A DNA stretch of 64,000 nt from Halovivax cerinus (GCF_024498195.1 NZ_CP101824.1:3286001-3350000); one strand, 5' to 3'. Positions 17,891-26,911 are shown, numbered from the stretch's first letter. The notes: generated by a model from the letters alone, not told the origin. Program-made: numbers and translations.

Positions 17891-18679
17891 ATGGACGTCG
17901 TCCGGAGAGCGATCCCCACGGAAACGAGTGCTCCGGACGGAACGACTAACGCGTACGTTCTCGGTCGCGATCCCGCCCTCCTGATCGACCCTGCCGGGTG
18001 CCCCGAAGACCTGGACGAACTGGTCGAGCGACACGGCGTCGAACACATCGCCGTGACGCACGCGCATCCAGATCACGTCGGCGCAGTCGCCCGGTACGCA
18101 GCGCACATCGATCGACCGGTCACCTGCTGGGCTGCAACCGGACACGAAGACCGGTTCGAAGACGCGACGGGCGTCGCACCCGACGCGACGTTCACCGACG
18201 GCGACAGACTGTCACTCGGCGGTGGGACCGTCCGCATCGTGGCACTACCCGGTCACGCGCCGGACCACGTCGGGTTCGCCGTCACCGACGACGGACCCGC
18301 TTTCTGCGGAGACTGCGTCGTTCGCGACGGGAGCGTCGTCGTCGGCGGCGACGGCGCGAACATGCGCGACTACTTGCACTCGCTCGACCGGCTCGCAGCG
18401 CTGGACCCGCCGACGATGCTCCCGGGACACGGGCCGCCGATCGAAGATCCCCTCGCCGCCGTCGATCGACTGCGGAGTCACCGTGAACGACGCGAACGAC
18501 GGGTCAAAGACGCCGTCGACCGCGGTGCCGAGACGCCCGACGAGATACTCGCAGTGGCCTACGAGAAGGACCTGGCGGATGTCAGGGCGCTCGCCCGTGA
18601 CACAGTGATCGCACACCTCGAAAAACTCGACGCGGACGGCGAACTCTCCTGGGATGGGGCGCGGGCGACCCCAACGTAG
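17891..18679 (+). CDS. MBL-fold metallo-hydrolase
   Basis: A 262-residue metallo-beta-lactamase-fold hydrolase. Metal ligands are in place: THAHPDHVG (H-x-H-x-D-H), ALPGHAPDHVGF (third-site His), FCGDCVV (bridging Asp) and LPGHGPPI (last His). The C-terminal helical tail (RERRERRVKDAVDRGAETPD, with LAVAYEKDLADVRALA) is typical of the LACTB2/glyoxalase-II-like subgroup. The substrate could be a thioester, nucleic acid or phosphodiester; sequence alone does not decide. It follows the HTH regulator by 30 bp in the same direction. Confidence 0.93.
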   Translation: MDVVRRAIPTETSAPDGTTNAYVLGRDPALLIDPAGCPEDLDELVERHGVEHIAVTHAHPDHVGAVARYAAHIDRPVTCWAATGHEDRFEDATGVAPDATFTDGDRLSLGGGTVRIVALPGHAPDHVGFAVTDDGPAFCGDCVVRDGSVVVGGDGANMRDYLHSLDRLAALDPPTMLPGHGPPIEDPLAAVDRLRSHRERRERRVKDAVDRGAETPDEILAVAYEKDLADVRALARDTVIAHLEKLDADGELSWDGARATPT

Positions 18680-18713
18680 CAGTCCTTTTCCCCTGGCGCG
18701 CATAACGCCACCC

Positions 18714-19544
18714 GTGAGTCCACCGATCGACGAATCGAGGTCACGTTCGGACGGCGAGGCCCAGACCACGAGAACGGCCGACGAACCGCCGACGTCGCTC
18801 GAAGCCGCGCTCGAACGAGCGCGGTCGCTGGCCGTCGACGACCTCGCCGACGCGATCCAGTCCATCGGATTCGACTGTACGCACTGTGGTGCCTGCTGTC
18901 GTGCCGAACCGGGTGTTTCGACGGACGGCGAGTCAGGGGTCGCCGACGAGTCGGTGGACGCTGGAGACGACCGCACTACGAACGACGAAACCATCGAGCC
19001 GCACACGGCCACCGTCTTTCCGGACGAAATTCGTACGCTTCGAGATCGGCTCGAGCGATCCGACGACGACGTGGCGTGGCGAGACGTCGCGCGCCCGACC
19101 CCGTTCGGCCTCGAGAGTGACTCTGACGGGTCACAGACGGGAGAGACGTTCGAGTGGGCGCTCCAGACCGACGCCTGCGGAGACTGCACGTTCTACGACC
19201 CCGACGGCGAATCCGGCGGGTGCACCGTCCACGAGGACCGACCGCTCATCTGTCGCACCTACCCGTTCAGCGTCGCGCTCGACGGGACGAGCCAGCCACT
19301 CGGCGACCCGGTCGACGATGAGGGCATCGTCCGGGCGCACGAGTGTGAGGGGCTCGGGCGACCGATAGCCCGTTCGGACGCCGAATCCATGGCCGCGACG
19401 CTCAAGCGGCGGGCAATCCGAGAACTCGAGGAGGCAATCGCCGTGATCGACAGCTACGAACCCATCGATCGAGACGTCGACGGACCGATCGTTCACGATT
19501 CAGACGGCCCGAAGCATTCTGATGGACGCCCGTTAGAACGCTGA
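18714..19544 (+). CDS. YkgJ-type cysteine-cluster protein
   Basis: A 276-residue acidic protein of the YkgJ/UPF0153 class, which binds Fe-S or Zn through Cys clusters. The motif FDCTHCGACCRAE is followed by an Asp/Glu-rich insert, then CGDCTFYDPDGESGGCTVHE and RPLICRTYPF, matching the C-x2-C-x2-CC ... C-x2-Y-x-RP-x2-C-R-x-YP-F family pattern. I prefer GTG 18714 (VSPPIDESRSR) because the sequence upstream overlaps the 3' end of the MBL gene and looks like non-coding/promoter DNA (TCCTTTTCCCC). The biochemical role of the family is unclear. Confidence 0.85.
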   Translation: MSPPIDESRSRSDGEAQTTRTADEPPTSLEAALERARSLAVDDLADAIQSIGFDCTHCGACCRAEPGVSTDGESGVADESVDAGDDRTTNDETIEPHTATVFPDEIRTLRDRLERSDDDVAWRDVARPTPFGLESDSDGSQTGETFEWALQTDACGDCTFYDPDGESGGCTVHEDRPLICRTYPFSVALDGTSQPLGDPVDDEGIVRAHECEGLGRPIARSDAESMAATLKRRAIRELEEAIAVIDSYEPIDRDVDGPIVHDSDGPKHSDGRPLER

Positions 19545-19611
19545 TCGAAGATCTGAACGGTCGCAACGACCCGAGTCGCACGGCCCGAATCGAGCGCCCA
19601 TCGGTAGGCGA

Positions 19612-20016
19612 TCAGAACGTCTCTTCGATGATCTCGCCGACGGCGAAGTTCGACTTGACCTCGCTGACCTCTACTTTGACGCGTTCGCCGACCTCGGCGC
19701 CGGGAACGATGATGACGTAGCCACGCTCGACGCGCGCGATCCCGTCACCCTGCTTGCCGATGTCCTCGATCTCGACGTAGCGCGTCTCGCCGATATCGAC
19801 TGGCGGTCGGGGCTCCCCGGGTCGCGACTCGGGTTCTGCCTCCGGCGCAGTCCCCGATTCCGTCTCGTCCCTCGCGATCAACGCGACGCGATAGACAGAA
19901 TCGGTGTCGATGTCACCCGTTTCGACCTCGTGCTTTGGCACCTCGACGACGTAGCGACCGTCCACTTCGGAGACGTCGGTACTGAACAGACACAGGAGTT
20001 TTTCAGATATTTCCAC
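19612..20016 (-). CDS. TRAM-domain RNA-binding protein
   Basis: A 134-residue protein with a C-terminal TRAM domain: YVEIEDIGKQGDGIARVERG, then VIIVPGAEVGERVKVEV, which is the OB-like RNA-binding barrel found in tRNA-modifying enzymes and as stand-alone archaeal RNA chaperone-like proteins. The N-terminal half (LVEISEKLLCLFSTDVSEVD) is a second small beta-rich segment followed by an acidic linker. I choose GTG 20016. A TATA-like TAATATTATTA on this strand (about 20052-20062) is 37-40 nt upstream, and the preceding residues lie within the promoter. Confidence 0.88.
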   Translation of the reverse strand: MEISEKLLCLFSTDVSEVDGRYVVEVPKHEVETGDIDTDSVYRVALIARDETESGTAPEAEPESRPGEPRPPVDIGETRYVEIEDIGKQGDGIARVERGYVIIVPGAEVGERVKVEVSEVKSNFAVGEIIEETF

Positions 20017-20136
20017 AAGTACACCCTCACGTGGCCAGAACAGATCGATCCTAATAATATTACCGGCGTTCGAAGGGGTCACGGCATCGAACGACTGGTA
20101 GCCGCCGTCCCGGTCACGCGGGTAGCTACCGTCCCG

Positions 20137-21849
20137 TCACCGCGATGTCACGGCGAACGGCGAGAGGTCGACGTCCGCATCGACGTCCACGTCGTCCACG
20201 GACGCGTACGGCCGGTTGACGACGATGTCACCGGCGCGCGAACGGCCGACACCGGGAATGACGGTGAGTTCGTCGAGCGACGCGTCGTTCAGATCGAGCG
20301 GATACGGAACCCCGGTGACCGACCGGTAGCCGTGGTCGACGATCGCGACGTCCATCGTGGTCTCGAGCGGTCGTTCCCCCGGAATCCCGACGAGGAGCGG
20401 GTACGTCCCGAGTTGTCGACCGAAGGTCGTACCGTCCTGGTGGTATTCGAGGTGGACGTCCGGGAGGATCGTCCCGGACGGTACCAGCCGTCGGAGCATC
20501 GGATTGTCGATCTCCTCTCTGACCCGACGTTTGTAGGGTTTGAACTGGTTTTTGTGTGCGATGGCGATGTCCGCACCGGTCTCCGACATCTCCGTCCCGG
20601 CAAAGGCCATCACCTGTCTGATGTTCACCCGTCGAAGAAGCAACCCCTCGTCGTAGACCCGGTGGAGGAAGTCGAGGTTGTGTTCGTACGTCTGCTCGCG
20701 CTCGCCAGCGAGGCCGTGAACCAGATTGATCCCCGGAAGTAGCTTCGGCAATCGCATCGCGGCGTCGGAGCCGAAGGTGGGGGCGTCGTCGGGGTCGTCG
20801 CCCGGTCGCCATCCACCGGCTTCGTTGACGATGCGTACGGCCTCCAGGCACTCGTCGGTCGAGACGGCCAGGTTGTTCTCGTCCTGGACGACCGGATCGG
20901 CCGATTCGAGTCCGAACGCCGCCGTGTCACCGGGCGTGTTGTACTCGGCGATGATCTCGAGACCGCGACGGGCGGACGACGGCCAGCGCGCGATCGTTAC
21001 CGGATTGATGTTGTCGAGGTGGAGCGTCTCCAGCTCGGGCGCGACCGCCCGGATACCGGCGTACAGCGTCTCCAGAGCGTCCGGGTTCGGCGCCTCCCCG
21101 TCGCCGCCGTAGGCGAGCATGTCGGCCTGCCGGCCGAGTCGGAAGTGGCGAACGCCGTATTCGGAGAGCGCGTCGACCTCGTCGATAACGCTCTCGGGCG
21201 GTCGGAACGTCGGATCACCGTACAGCGGTTCCGTGCAGAACGAACATCGATACGCACACCCCCGCGACGTCTCGAGTTCGCAGATGAGGTAGTCGGGGTG
21301 GTTGGGGTGCTGTTCGACGACGAACGCGCCGGTTTTCGCCCAGCGCGTCGCCTCCTCGACGTCGCGCATCCGGTCGCCGAAGCCTTCCAGCCCGTTTCGG
21401 ACGAGATCGTGTGCGGCGGCCTCGACGTCGCCCTTCGCGACGAAGTCGAAGTCCAGATCCTGGCGCTGCGTCTCCGTTGCGCCCTCGTTCGCCTCGCCCA
21501 CGCCGAACCTGACCGGCCCGCCAAGCAGCGTCGTCCCGTTCGCCGTCCAGGCGAGTTCTTTCACCTCGTCGGGTTCCGCGGGCGTCCCACCGACGTACTT
21601 TCCGGGAACGGTGATCCCGCCCAGGTAGACGAAGAGATCCGCTTCGTCGACGTCGCGCCAGCGCGATGGGTGTTCGCGGAGCCCGTCGATCGTGTGGTAG
21701 GTGATCCGGTCGGTCGGGACCCCTGCATCGACGAGCGCTCCGGCGGTGTACCGAGGGTACGTCGAAACGTACGGCGGCACCCCGAAGTGAGCCGGCTCGT
21801 CGACGTACCCGTCGACGATCGTCACCGTGAGCGACTCGGGGTCGGTCAT
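20137..21849 (-). CDS. Radical SAM protein with C-terminal helix-hairpin-helix
   Basis: A 570-residue radical SAM enzyme of the COG1031 type. The N-terminal 180 residues form a B12-binding-like domain. The cluster motif CAYRCSFC (C198, C202, C205) binds the 4Fe-4S/SAM centre. The C-terminal LNDASLDELTVIPGVGRSRA is a helix-hairpin-helix motif, so the substrate is probably a nucleic acid, most likely RNA. The ATG at 21849 is chosen over an in-frame upstream extension of poor composition. The exact modification is not known from sequence. Confidence 0.92.
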   Translation of the reverse strand: MTDPESLTVTIVDGYVDEPAHFGVPPYVSTYPRYTAGALVDAGVPTDRITYHTIDGLREHPSRWRDVDEADLFVYLGGITVPGKYVGGTPAEPDEVKELAWTANGTTLLGGPVRFGVGEANEGATETQRQDLDFDFVAKGDVEAAAHDLVRNGLEGFGDRMRDVEEATRWAKTGAFVVEQHPNHPDYLICELETSRGCAYRCSFCTEPLYGDPTFRPPESVIDEVDALSEYGVRHFRLGRQADMLAYGGDGEAPNPDALETLYAGIRAVAPELETLHLDNINPVTIARWPSSARRGLEIIAEYNTPGDTAAFGLESADPVVQDENNLAVSTDECLEAVRIVNEAGGWRPGDDPDDAPTFGSDAAMRLPKLLPGINLVHGLAGEREQTYEHNLDFLHRVYDEGLLLRRVNIRQVMAFAGTEMSETGADIAIAHKNQFKPYKRRVREEIDNPMLRRLVPSGTILPDVHLEYHQDGTTFGRQLGTYPLLVGIPGERPLETTMDVAIVDHGYRSVTGVPYPLDLNDASLDELTVIPGVGRSRAGDIVVNRPYASVDDVDVDADVDLSPFAVTSR

Positions 21850-21976
21850 ACGGGACGTACTGATCCGAACGGGAAAACGCTGTCTGACTCCGCTTCGGTG
21901 GAATCGAGGATCAACGTTCGCCCCGCGCCGAGACGCCGACCGTGACACGACGAAACCCACCACCACTCACACGAGG

Positions 21977-22075
21977 CGAATACCAGCACCCCACGCGCCG
22001 AGAATACCAACTACCCACGTTCACGTCTACCATCCCACGACCCCGATATCACCTCCATCATCCCACGACCTCCGA
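21977..22075. repeat. Degenerate CAYC-rich tandem repeats
   Basis: GAATACCAGCACCCCACG (21978) recurs as GAATACCAACTACCCACG (22002), and CATCCCACGACC occurs at 22031 and 22059. Periods are about 24-28 bp. The tract is C/A-rich on the plus strand, unlike the surrounding coding DNA, and lies between the divergent radical SAM gene and the small zinc finger gene. Confidence 0.6.
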
Positions 22076-22137
22076 GGGAATGGTTACCTCGTAGCGCCAT
22101 CACAGCGTACAAGGGTTCGGACACCCGATGACCACGT

Positions 22138-22296
22138 ATGCCAGCCACCGCCGAGTATCGCTGTGACGCGGACGAGTGCTTCCTCGACATGTTCGAAGTC
22201 CACTACACCTACGACGTGCCCGACGACCACGACGGCTCCGACCTCTCCTGTCCCGTCTGCGGCGAGACCGATAGCGTCCGCGAGATCGAACTGTAG
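22138..22296 (+). CDS. Small zinc-ribbon protein (52 aa)
   Basis: A 52-residue microprotein with two Cys pairs, RCDADEC (C9, C14) and SCPVCGETD (C38, C41), separated by an acidic segment (FEVHYTYDVPDDHDGSD). This is a zinc ribbon with an unusual C-x4-C first knuckle. It begins MPATAEYRCD and ends SVREIEL. Codon use and acidity match real haloarchaeal genes, and small zinc-finger proteins of this size are numerous in haloarchaea. Its function is unknown; nucleic-acid or protein binding is the usual guess. Confidence 0.8.
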   Translation: MPATAEYRCDADECFLDMFEVHYTYDVPDDHDGSDLSCPVCGETDSVREIEL

Positions 22297-22369
22297 GCAA
22301 CTCGCCACCGATCCGCGACGGTCGCCGATAGTGGCCGACTCCAGTGCTACCAACGACCACAGCGTCTGA

Positions 22370-22403
22370 CGATTATTTTGACTATACACAAGAGATATAA
22401 TCG
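22370..22403. promoter_or_regulatory. AT-rich inverted repeat upstream of Hsp20 gene
   Basis: CGATTAT (22370-22376) and ATAATCG (22397-22403) are perfect 7-bp inverted arms separated by 20 nt that include TATA-like ACTATACACA. The element is 93 bp before the Hsp20 GTG. It could be the regulated promoter of the chaperone gene; no other open frame starts between them convincingly. Confidence 0.4.
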
Positions 22404-22495
22404 AGGACGTCGTATCAACTTCTGACAGTGATGTTACAGTCCTCCCTCCCCCCATTCCGTGATGCGTCGGCCCGACGCGGTAGAGGTGTCCGTCC

Positions 22496-22921
22496 GTGAG
22501 GGACCGGACAGTCCCTCGCAGCATCGTCGACCTGGTGTATCGAGGTGTCGGACAGGTAACCCGGACGATACAGCGAGTCCGCACCCTCGATTCGGACCTG
22601 CTCGAAACCGACGGCTCGTACCTGCTGGTCGTCGACACGCCGGGCGCCGACACGGCCGCACTCGACATACGGTATCTGGAAGGCCAGATACAGGTCGTAG
22701 TCGACCGGCCGAGAACGACCGACACCACGTACCGAACCCGGTTTCTGGGTCGATCGACGACGTTGGCCGCCGACATAGCTCTCCCCGACGACGCGGTCGT
22801 CGACCCGGAAACGGCGACGGCGAGACTCGATTCGCTGGGGACGGTGAAGATAGAACTCCCCAAGGAGACGGCCGCCGACGAGGACCGCCCGCAGGGCGAA
22901 GAGATTCCCATCGACGACTAG
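22496..22921 (+). CDS. Hsp20/alpha-crystallin-like small heat-shock protein
   Basis: A 141-residue protein with a predicted beta-sandwich of the Hsp20 type. LLETDGSYLLVVDTPGADTAALDIRY corresponds to the first strands, YLEGQIQVVVDRPRTTDT to the middle, and the end of the core, DAVVDPETATARLDSLGTVKIELPK, matches the consensus ...A...nGvL.i.lPK. The tail is acidic (EEIPIDD). It would bind unfolding proteins without ATP. The start is a GTG; an alternative ATG upstream is out of frame. An AT-rich inverted repeat lies about 95 bp upstream. Confidence 0.85.
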   Translation: MRDRTVPRSIVDLVYRGVGQVTRTIQRVRTLDSDLLETDGSYLLVVDTPGADTAALDIRYLEGQIQVVVDRPRTTDTTYRTRFLGRSTTLAADIALPDDAVVDPETATARLDSLGTVKIELPKETAADEDRPQGEEIPIDD

Positions 22922-23055
22922 CGCTCAAACCCCCGAAACCCAGACCATCACCCGGTTGAGACCGGTCGACGATGACACGCCCACCACGTACCCGTACGCC
23001 TCGAAGAGCCGGTCGCGACGGTGCCCGCGTTCCCGTCACAGATCGCTCCCGACCG

Positions 23056-24270
23056 TCACTCGCCGGTTTCGATGCTCATTCCTGCGTGGATCTCGAACGA
23101 GACGTCAGCGTCGACCCTGGAGGGGTCGAACGCACCGATGGCGTCACCCCCGAGAACCCGCTCGGCCAGGCGCTCGCCGATCGCCGGAGCGCGCATGAAC
23201 CCGTGTCCCTGGAACCCGGTCGCAACGAAGACGTCGTCTGCAACCTCGCCGACGAGCGGATCGCCGTCAGGCGTGGCCGTACAGAGCCCCGACCATGCCC
23301 GGCGGAGCGATGGGTCCAGTGACGGATAGCGATGTTCCACCCGATCAAGGAGGGACGTCGCGAACTCGTCCGGTGCTGATCGGTCCCAGTCGTCGGGGTC
23401 GGCTTCGACGAATTCGGTGCCGTTGCCCGCCAGAAGCCCGTCCGGGTGGGGCCGCACGTAGAAGTCTTCGGTCGCGTCGAAACACACGGGCTCGTCGTAC
23501 GTGGCCGTGGCCGTGAGCGCTTTGACACGGTACGGTTTCATCGCGATGTCGACGCCCGCCGCCGCGAGTAGTGCTTTCGTGTGTGCACCGGCGGTCACGA
23601 CGATGGCGTCGTACGTCGTCGACGACCCGTCCGACTCCGTGATGGCCGTCGGGTCGATCGAGATCGACACCGGCGTGTCGGGGCGTAGCGACGCACCGGC
23701 ACCGTCCGCCGCAGCGGCCAGACACGCCGTGTACTGGGCCGGATCGGTGTAGCCGGCCGCCCCGGCGACGCCGGCGACGGCGACGTCGTCCGTCCGGAGT
23801 GAGTCGAACCGTTCGCCGAGGGCGTCACCGTCCATTTCGACCGCGACGAGCCCGTTCTCCTGCATACGGACGACGTCTCGCCTGATCGCCTCGGCCCGCT
23901 CGTCGTCGCCTTCACGTGCGAGAAACACGTACGGGCACTCGACGAACGGGAACGTCTCGTCGCCCGAGAGTTGCCGAAACCGTTCGATCGACTCGCGACC
24001 GATCTCCGCGTCGAGTTCGTCGGCGAACGCGGCGTAGCAGACGCCAGCGGCCCGACCGCTCGATCCGCTCGCGACCGAGCCGCGATCGTACAGCGTGACG
24101 TCGGCACCGCGACGAGCGAGGTCGTACGCACACGTCGCCCCGATCGCACCCGCACCGACGACGGCGATCTCCCTCCCCTCGCCGTCGAGTTCGAACGCAT
24201 CCGGACCGACGGCGAGTGGGGCGTTTCCTGGCGCATCTCCGGTGACGTCCGGCGGCATTTCGGGCGTCAT
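23056..24270 (-). CDS. FAD-dependent amino-acid/sarcosine-type oxidoreductase
   Basis: A 404-residue DAO-family flavoenzyme (glycine oxidase, sarcosine oxidase or D-amino-acid dehydrogenase type). The dinucleotide motif IAVVGAGAIGATCAYDLARRG begins near residue 34, after an unusually long acidic N-terminal extension. GRAAGVCYAAF is the FAD-pyrophosphate region, and WSGLCTATPDGDPLVGEV plus VATGFQGHGFMRAPAIGE are C-terminal family motifs. Its ATG overlaps the stop of the upstream creatininase-family gene by 4 bp, so the two are translationally coupled. The substrate is not determinable; an N-methylated or amidine-derived amino acid is plausible from context. Confidence 0.9.
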   Translation of the reverse strand: MTPEMPPDVTGDAPGNAPLAVGPDAFELDGEGREIAVVGAGAIGATCAYDLARRGADVTLYDRGSVASGSSGRAAGVCYAAFADELDAEIGRESIERFRQLSGDETFPFVECPYVFLAREGDDERAEAIRRDVVRMQENGLVAVEMDGDALGERFDSLRTDDVAVAGVAGAAGYTDPAQYTACLAAAADGAGASLRPDTPVSISIDPTAITESDGSSTTYDAIVVTAGAHTKALLAAAGVDIAMKPYRVKALTATATYDEPVCFDATEDFYVRPHPDGLLAGNGTEFVEADPDDWDRSAPDEFATSLLDRVEHRYPSLDPSLRRAWSGLCTATPDGDPLVGEVADDVFVATGFQGHGFMRAPAIGERLAERVLGGDAIGAFDPSRVDADVSFEIHAGMSIETGE

Positions 24271-25031
24271 CGGTGGTCACGCTGCCAGCAGTCGGCGATC
24301 GGACGAGCGGCCAGCCAGTCGACGAGCGCGGCGAGTTCCGACGCCGCCGCGTCGAACAGGTCCGCTCCCGCCTCGGGAGAGGCCTGCGTCGGCTTTCCGA
24401 CGGCCCCGCTCTCGGTGAAATCGATGGTGTCGAACCCGACGGTCGCGCCGTGGACCGACGACCCCCAGGAATCGGCACCCCCGGCTTCGGCGTCCGTAAG
24501 GGCGTCCGGATCGACGTGTTCTTCGTGGAGGTGCCAGACGAGACTCGATTCGGCGGCGTCCGCGTGCCCGCCACCCTCGTCGAAGCGGTCGTCGGCGAGA
24601 TCGTCGACCGCGTCCCACCAGTTCCACGTCGGGGCGAACGCCGTCTCGGTCGCCCGCAGGTCTCGAGCGACCCTCGAGAGTGCGTCGACGTTACCGCCGT
24701 GACCGTTGACAAAGACGACTTTCCGCAGACCGTGCTCGCTCAGACTCTCGACGGTCTCACGAACGTACGCGGCGAACGTCTCCGCGGAGACGGTGAGCGA
24801 GCCGTCGAACTGCATGTGGTGTGGACTGACGCCGACCGGAATCGTTGGCAGGGAAACGACGTCGTCTCGTTCGGCGACGGCGCCTGCGAACGCCCGCGCC
24901 GCGTAGTGATCCATCCCCAGCGGGAGCGCCGGGCCGTGCTGTTCGGTACTGCCTGTCGGCACCACCGCCACGTCGGCTCGTTCGATCGCGTCGGCCGCCT
25001 CGCGCGTCGAACACGTCGCAAGCGTTGGCAT
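24267..25031 (-). CDS. Creatininase-family amidohydrolase
   Basis: A 254-residue member of the creatininase/MftE family of metal-dependent amide hydrolases. Metal-binding motifs are VVPTGSTEQHGPALPLGMDH (E and H, then D-x3-H-like), GVSPHHMQFDGSLTVS, VNGHGGN (the conserved H-GGN) and GGHADAAESSLV (the metal Glu). The ATG at 25031 gives the classical start, seven codons inside the longer frame. It overlaps the FAD-oxidoreductase gene by 4 bp, so a two-step degradation of an amide/amino compound is a reasonable inference. Alternatives in the family are mycofactocin-type peptidases and FAPy deformylases. Confidence 0.92.
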   Translation of the reverse strand: MPTLATCSTREAADAIERADVAVVPTGSTEQHGPALPLGMDHYAARAFAGAVAERDDVVSLPTIPVGVSPHHMQFDGSLTVSAETFAAYVRETVESLSEHGLRKVVFVNGHGGNVDALSRVARDLRATETAFAPTWNWWDAVDDLADDRFDEGGGHADAAESSLVWHLHEEHVDPDALTDAEAGGADSWGSSVHGATVGFDTIDFTESGAVGKPTQASPEAGADLFDAAASELAALVDWLAARPIADCWQRDHR

Positions 25032-25120
25032 GCGTGTCTGTCTGACCGGCAACTACTTACGTGTGTGGTCGCCGGCGGTCGTCGGCCGGCGTCCGCGGAG
25101 ATTCGAATACGCTTCGCCGC

Positions 25121-25924
25121 CTACCGCCCGAGGAGCGTCTCGAGACCGCGAGCGGGATAGCCCACGATGGCGGTGACCCCGACGGATCGCAGTCGCTCGA
25201 TCCGATCGCGTATCGACGAGGCGTCGCCCACGAGGGCGTAGTCGTCGACGGCAGCCAGGAGCGTCTCCCGGGCGTCGCCGGTCGCTCCGGCGTCCGTCTG
25301 TGCATCGTCCGGTAGCGCCCTCGCGACCGACGACCGGCGGGCGACGTACGCTCCGACTGCGTCGAGGAGCGCGTCCTCGTCGTCGGTCGCCACGACCGGC
25401 GCGTAGACGGCGACGTCGCCCGCGAAGCCGGCCGCCCGGACGGCTCTGACCCCTCGTTTCGTGTTCGGGGAGAGCAGGTCGAACTGCCCGGCACCGGTCG
25501 CCATCGCGATACGCTCGATGCTCTCTGTCCCCACCCAGGCGTCGTCCTCGCCCTCGAGCGCGGCGCCCAGGCGCGGGGCGACGGCGCGCGTCCGTTCCGC
25601 TTCGGAAAGGTACGCGGGGTGGCCGGCAACGAGAACCCGCCCGACGGTAGCCGGTAGTGCTGCGGCCAGCGAGTCGTCACCCAGTGGGTCGAATCCGTCG
25701 GCTCTGACCGGCGTCGTCACGCGGACGTCGGTCGATTCAGCGAGGCGAGCCAGGGCGTCGGCGGCAGGGAGCGACTCCCGGCCCTCGTAATCGATCGTCA
25801 CCGTCGCGGCCGGGACAGACGCGAGGTCCTCGATCGCTGTCTCTGTCGGCTTGAGGGCGAGCCCATCCAGTCCGATTCGCGAGACGGACCCGTCGGTACG
25901 CGCTTTCGTGTGTTCGGTCAACAT
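25121..25924 (-). CDS. LLM-like barrel protein, unknown function
   Basis: A 267-residue protein that resembles a shortened luciferase-like monooxygenase (F420-dependent) barrel. The segment VDDYALVGDASSIRDRIERL, then GVTAIVGYPARGLETLLG, is the characteristic C-terminal end of LLM enzymes, and DALARLAESTDVRVTTPVRA plus GRVLVAGHPAYLSEAE look like barrel strands. It is shorter than the usual 320 residues, and the flavin-binding N-terminal segment is not obvious, so it may not be catalytic. It lies 89 bp upstream of the creatininase gene in the same direction and may be part of that unit. Confidence 0.75.
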   Translation of the reverse strand: MLTEHTKARTDGSVSRIGLDGLALKPTETAIEDLASVPAATVTIDYEGRESLPAADALARLAESTDVRVTTPVRADGFDPLGDDSLAAALPATVGRVLVAGHPAYLSEAERTRAVAPRLGAALEGEDDAWVGTESIERIAMATGAGQFDLLSPNTKRGVRAVRAAGFAGDVAVYAPVVATDDEDALLDAVGAYVARRSSVARALPDDAQTDAGATGDARETLLAAVDDYALVGDASSIRDRIERLRSVGVTAIVGYPARGLETLLGR

Positions 25925-26320
25925 CGTCGATCACCGGTCGAGACGACGGCTGTGCTAGAATCGGCTCGGAACTCGATCCATCGTCTGTGAGACCATGTAG
26001 ACGAGAGAAGTAAGCCGGCGTACAAAAGGGTGACGTTTGGTACATCGCAGCGTCCATCGATTCGAACGTGCATTCGTCGGATGATTCGCGTTCGGTGATC
26101 GATTCGGGTTCGTCGGGCGATTCGCGTTCGTCAGGTGAGTCGGGTGAGTAGCCGTCGTCAGGTGAGTCGGGTGAGTAGCCGTCGTCGGACGAGTAGGGTC
26201 CGCGTCGTCGAGTGAGGCGTACTTCGGGTGAGCTACGTCCGCGTCGGGAAATTCTGTCACGCCAGTCGCTTCTACAACCGTCGGTGACCCGATCCTCGCA
26301 CGGGACCGAGTGCGACGAGT
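25925..26320. other. Intergenic region with tandem repeats, no supported gene
   Basis: These 396 bases contain two perfect 27-bp tandem copies and short TTCG-rich direct repeats (26060-26130). The open frame across it on the minus strand encodes only a low-complexity Thr/His/Pro repeat peptide and has no promoter I can see. Confidence 0.6.
26131..26184. repeat. Perfect 27-bp tandem repeat, two units
   Basis: The unit starting TCAGGTGAGTCGGGTGAGTA occupies 26131-26157 and is repeated exactly at 26158-26184. Upstream, 12-bp GATTCGCGTTCG-like repeats and downstream degenerate GAGT-rich units extend the tract to about 26060-26230. It lies between the 5' end of the LLM-like gene and the 3' end of the NUDIX gene. 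Confidence 0.9.
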
Positions 26321-26908
26321 TCAGTCGACGGTCCGGTCGATCCGCGCCGCCGCGTGAAAGTCCGTCGCGAGATCGAGAAATTGCACGAGGATGCGCGCGG
26401 TCGCCCCCCAGACGGTGTAGCCGTCAACGTGAAAGTAGTGAATAATCGACGTCCCACCATCCGGCCGCTCGTGGTGTTCGTATTCGTACACATCGGGGTC
26501 GAGCAACGCCGAGAGCGAGAGAACGGCGATCTCGGCCACTTCGTGGTCGTCGGGGACGTACGTCCGGTCGGGAACCCAGGCGACGAACGGCGTCACCGCG
26601 TACCCGGTTATCGTGCTGATGTCGTCCAGCTGCCCGACGACGGTCGGTTCGTCGGGGTCGAGGCCGATCTCCTCGTTGGCCTCCCGTATCGCCGTCTCGC
26701 GGATCGAGGCGTCTTCGGGTTCGACGCCACCGCCGGGAAAGCTCATCTGTCCGGGGTGTTCGCCGAGGTGGTCTGCGCGTTTGGTGAACAGCAGGCCGTA
26801 GTCGTCGGCCCGATCCACGATCGGAACGAGGACAGCCGCGTCGGACGGCTGATCGTCGATCGGCGTCGGCGTGTGGCGCGTGATCGGTTCGATATCGAGA
26901 GAATCCAT
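26321..26908 (-). CDS. NUDIX hydrolase (CoA pyrophosphatase-like)
   Basis: A 195-residue NUDIX enzyme. The Nudix box GGVEPEDASIRETAIREANE, continued by EIGL (about residues 60-83), matches G-x5-E-x7-RE-U-x-EE-x-GU. LLFTKRADHLGEHPGQMSFP ahead of it matches the CoA-pyrophosphatase (NudL/YeaB) subfamily, which cleaves CoA and acyl-CoA to 3',5'-ADP and phosphopantetheine. VWGATARILVQFLDL is the typical C-terminal helix. It follows the DUF-type gene ending at 26912 by 3 bp, so the two form an operon. Confidence 0.93.
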   Translation of the reverse strand: MDSLDIEPITRHTPTPIDDQPSDAAVLVPIVDRADDYGLLFTKRADHLGEHPGQMSFPGGGVEPEDASIRETAIREANEEIGLDPDEPTVVGQLDDISTITGYAVTPFVAWVPDRTYVPDDHEVAEIAVLSLSALLDPDVYEYEHHERPDGGTSIIHYFHVDGYTVWGATARILVQFLDLATDFHAAARIDRTVD

Positions 26909-26911
26909 TGG

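Noticed and set aside
25955-26260. Thr/His/Pro-rich 101-codon frame
   Set aside because: It is generated by the tandem repeats and lacks promoter and family-like features.
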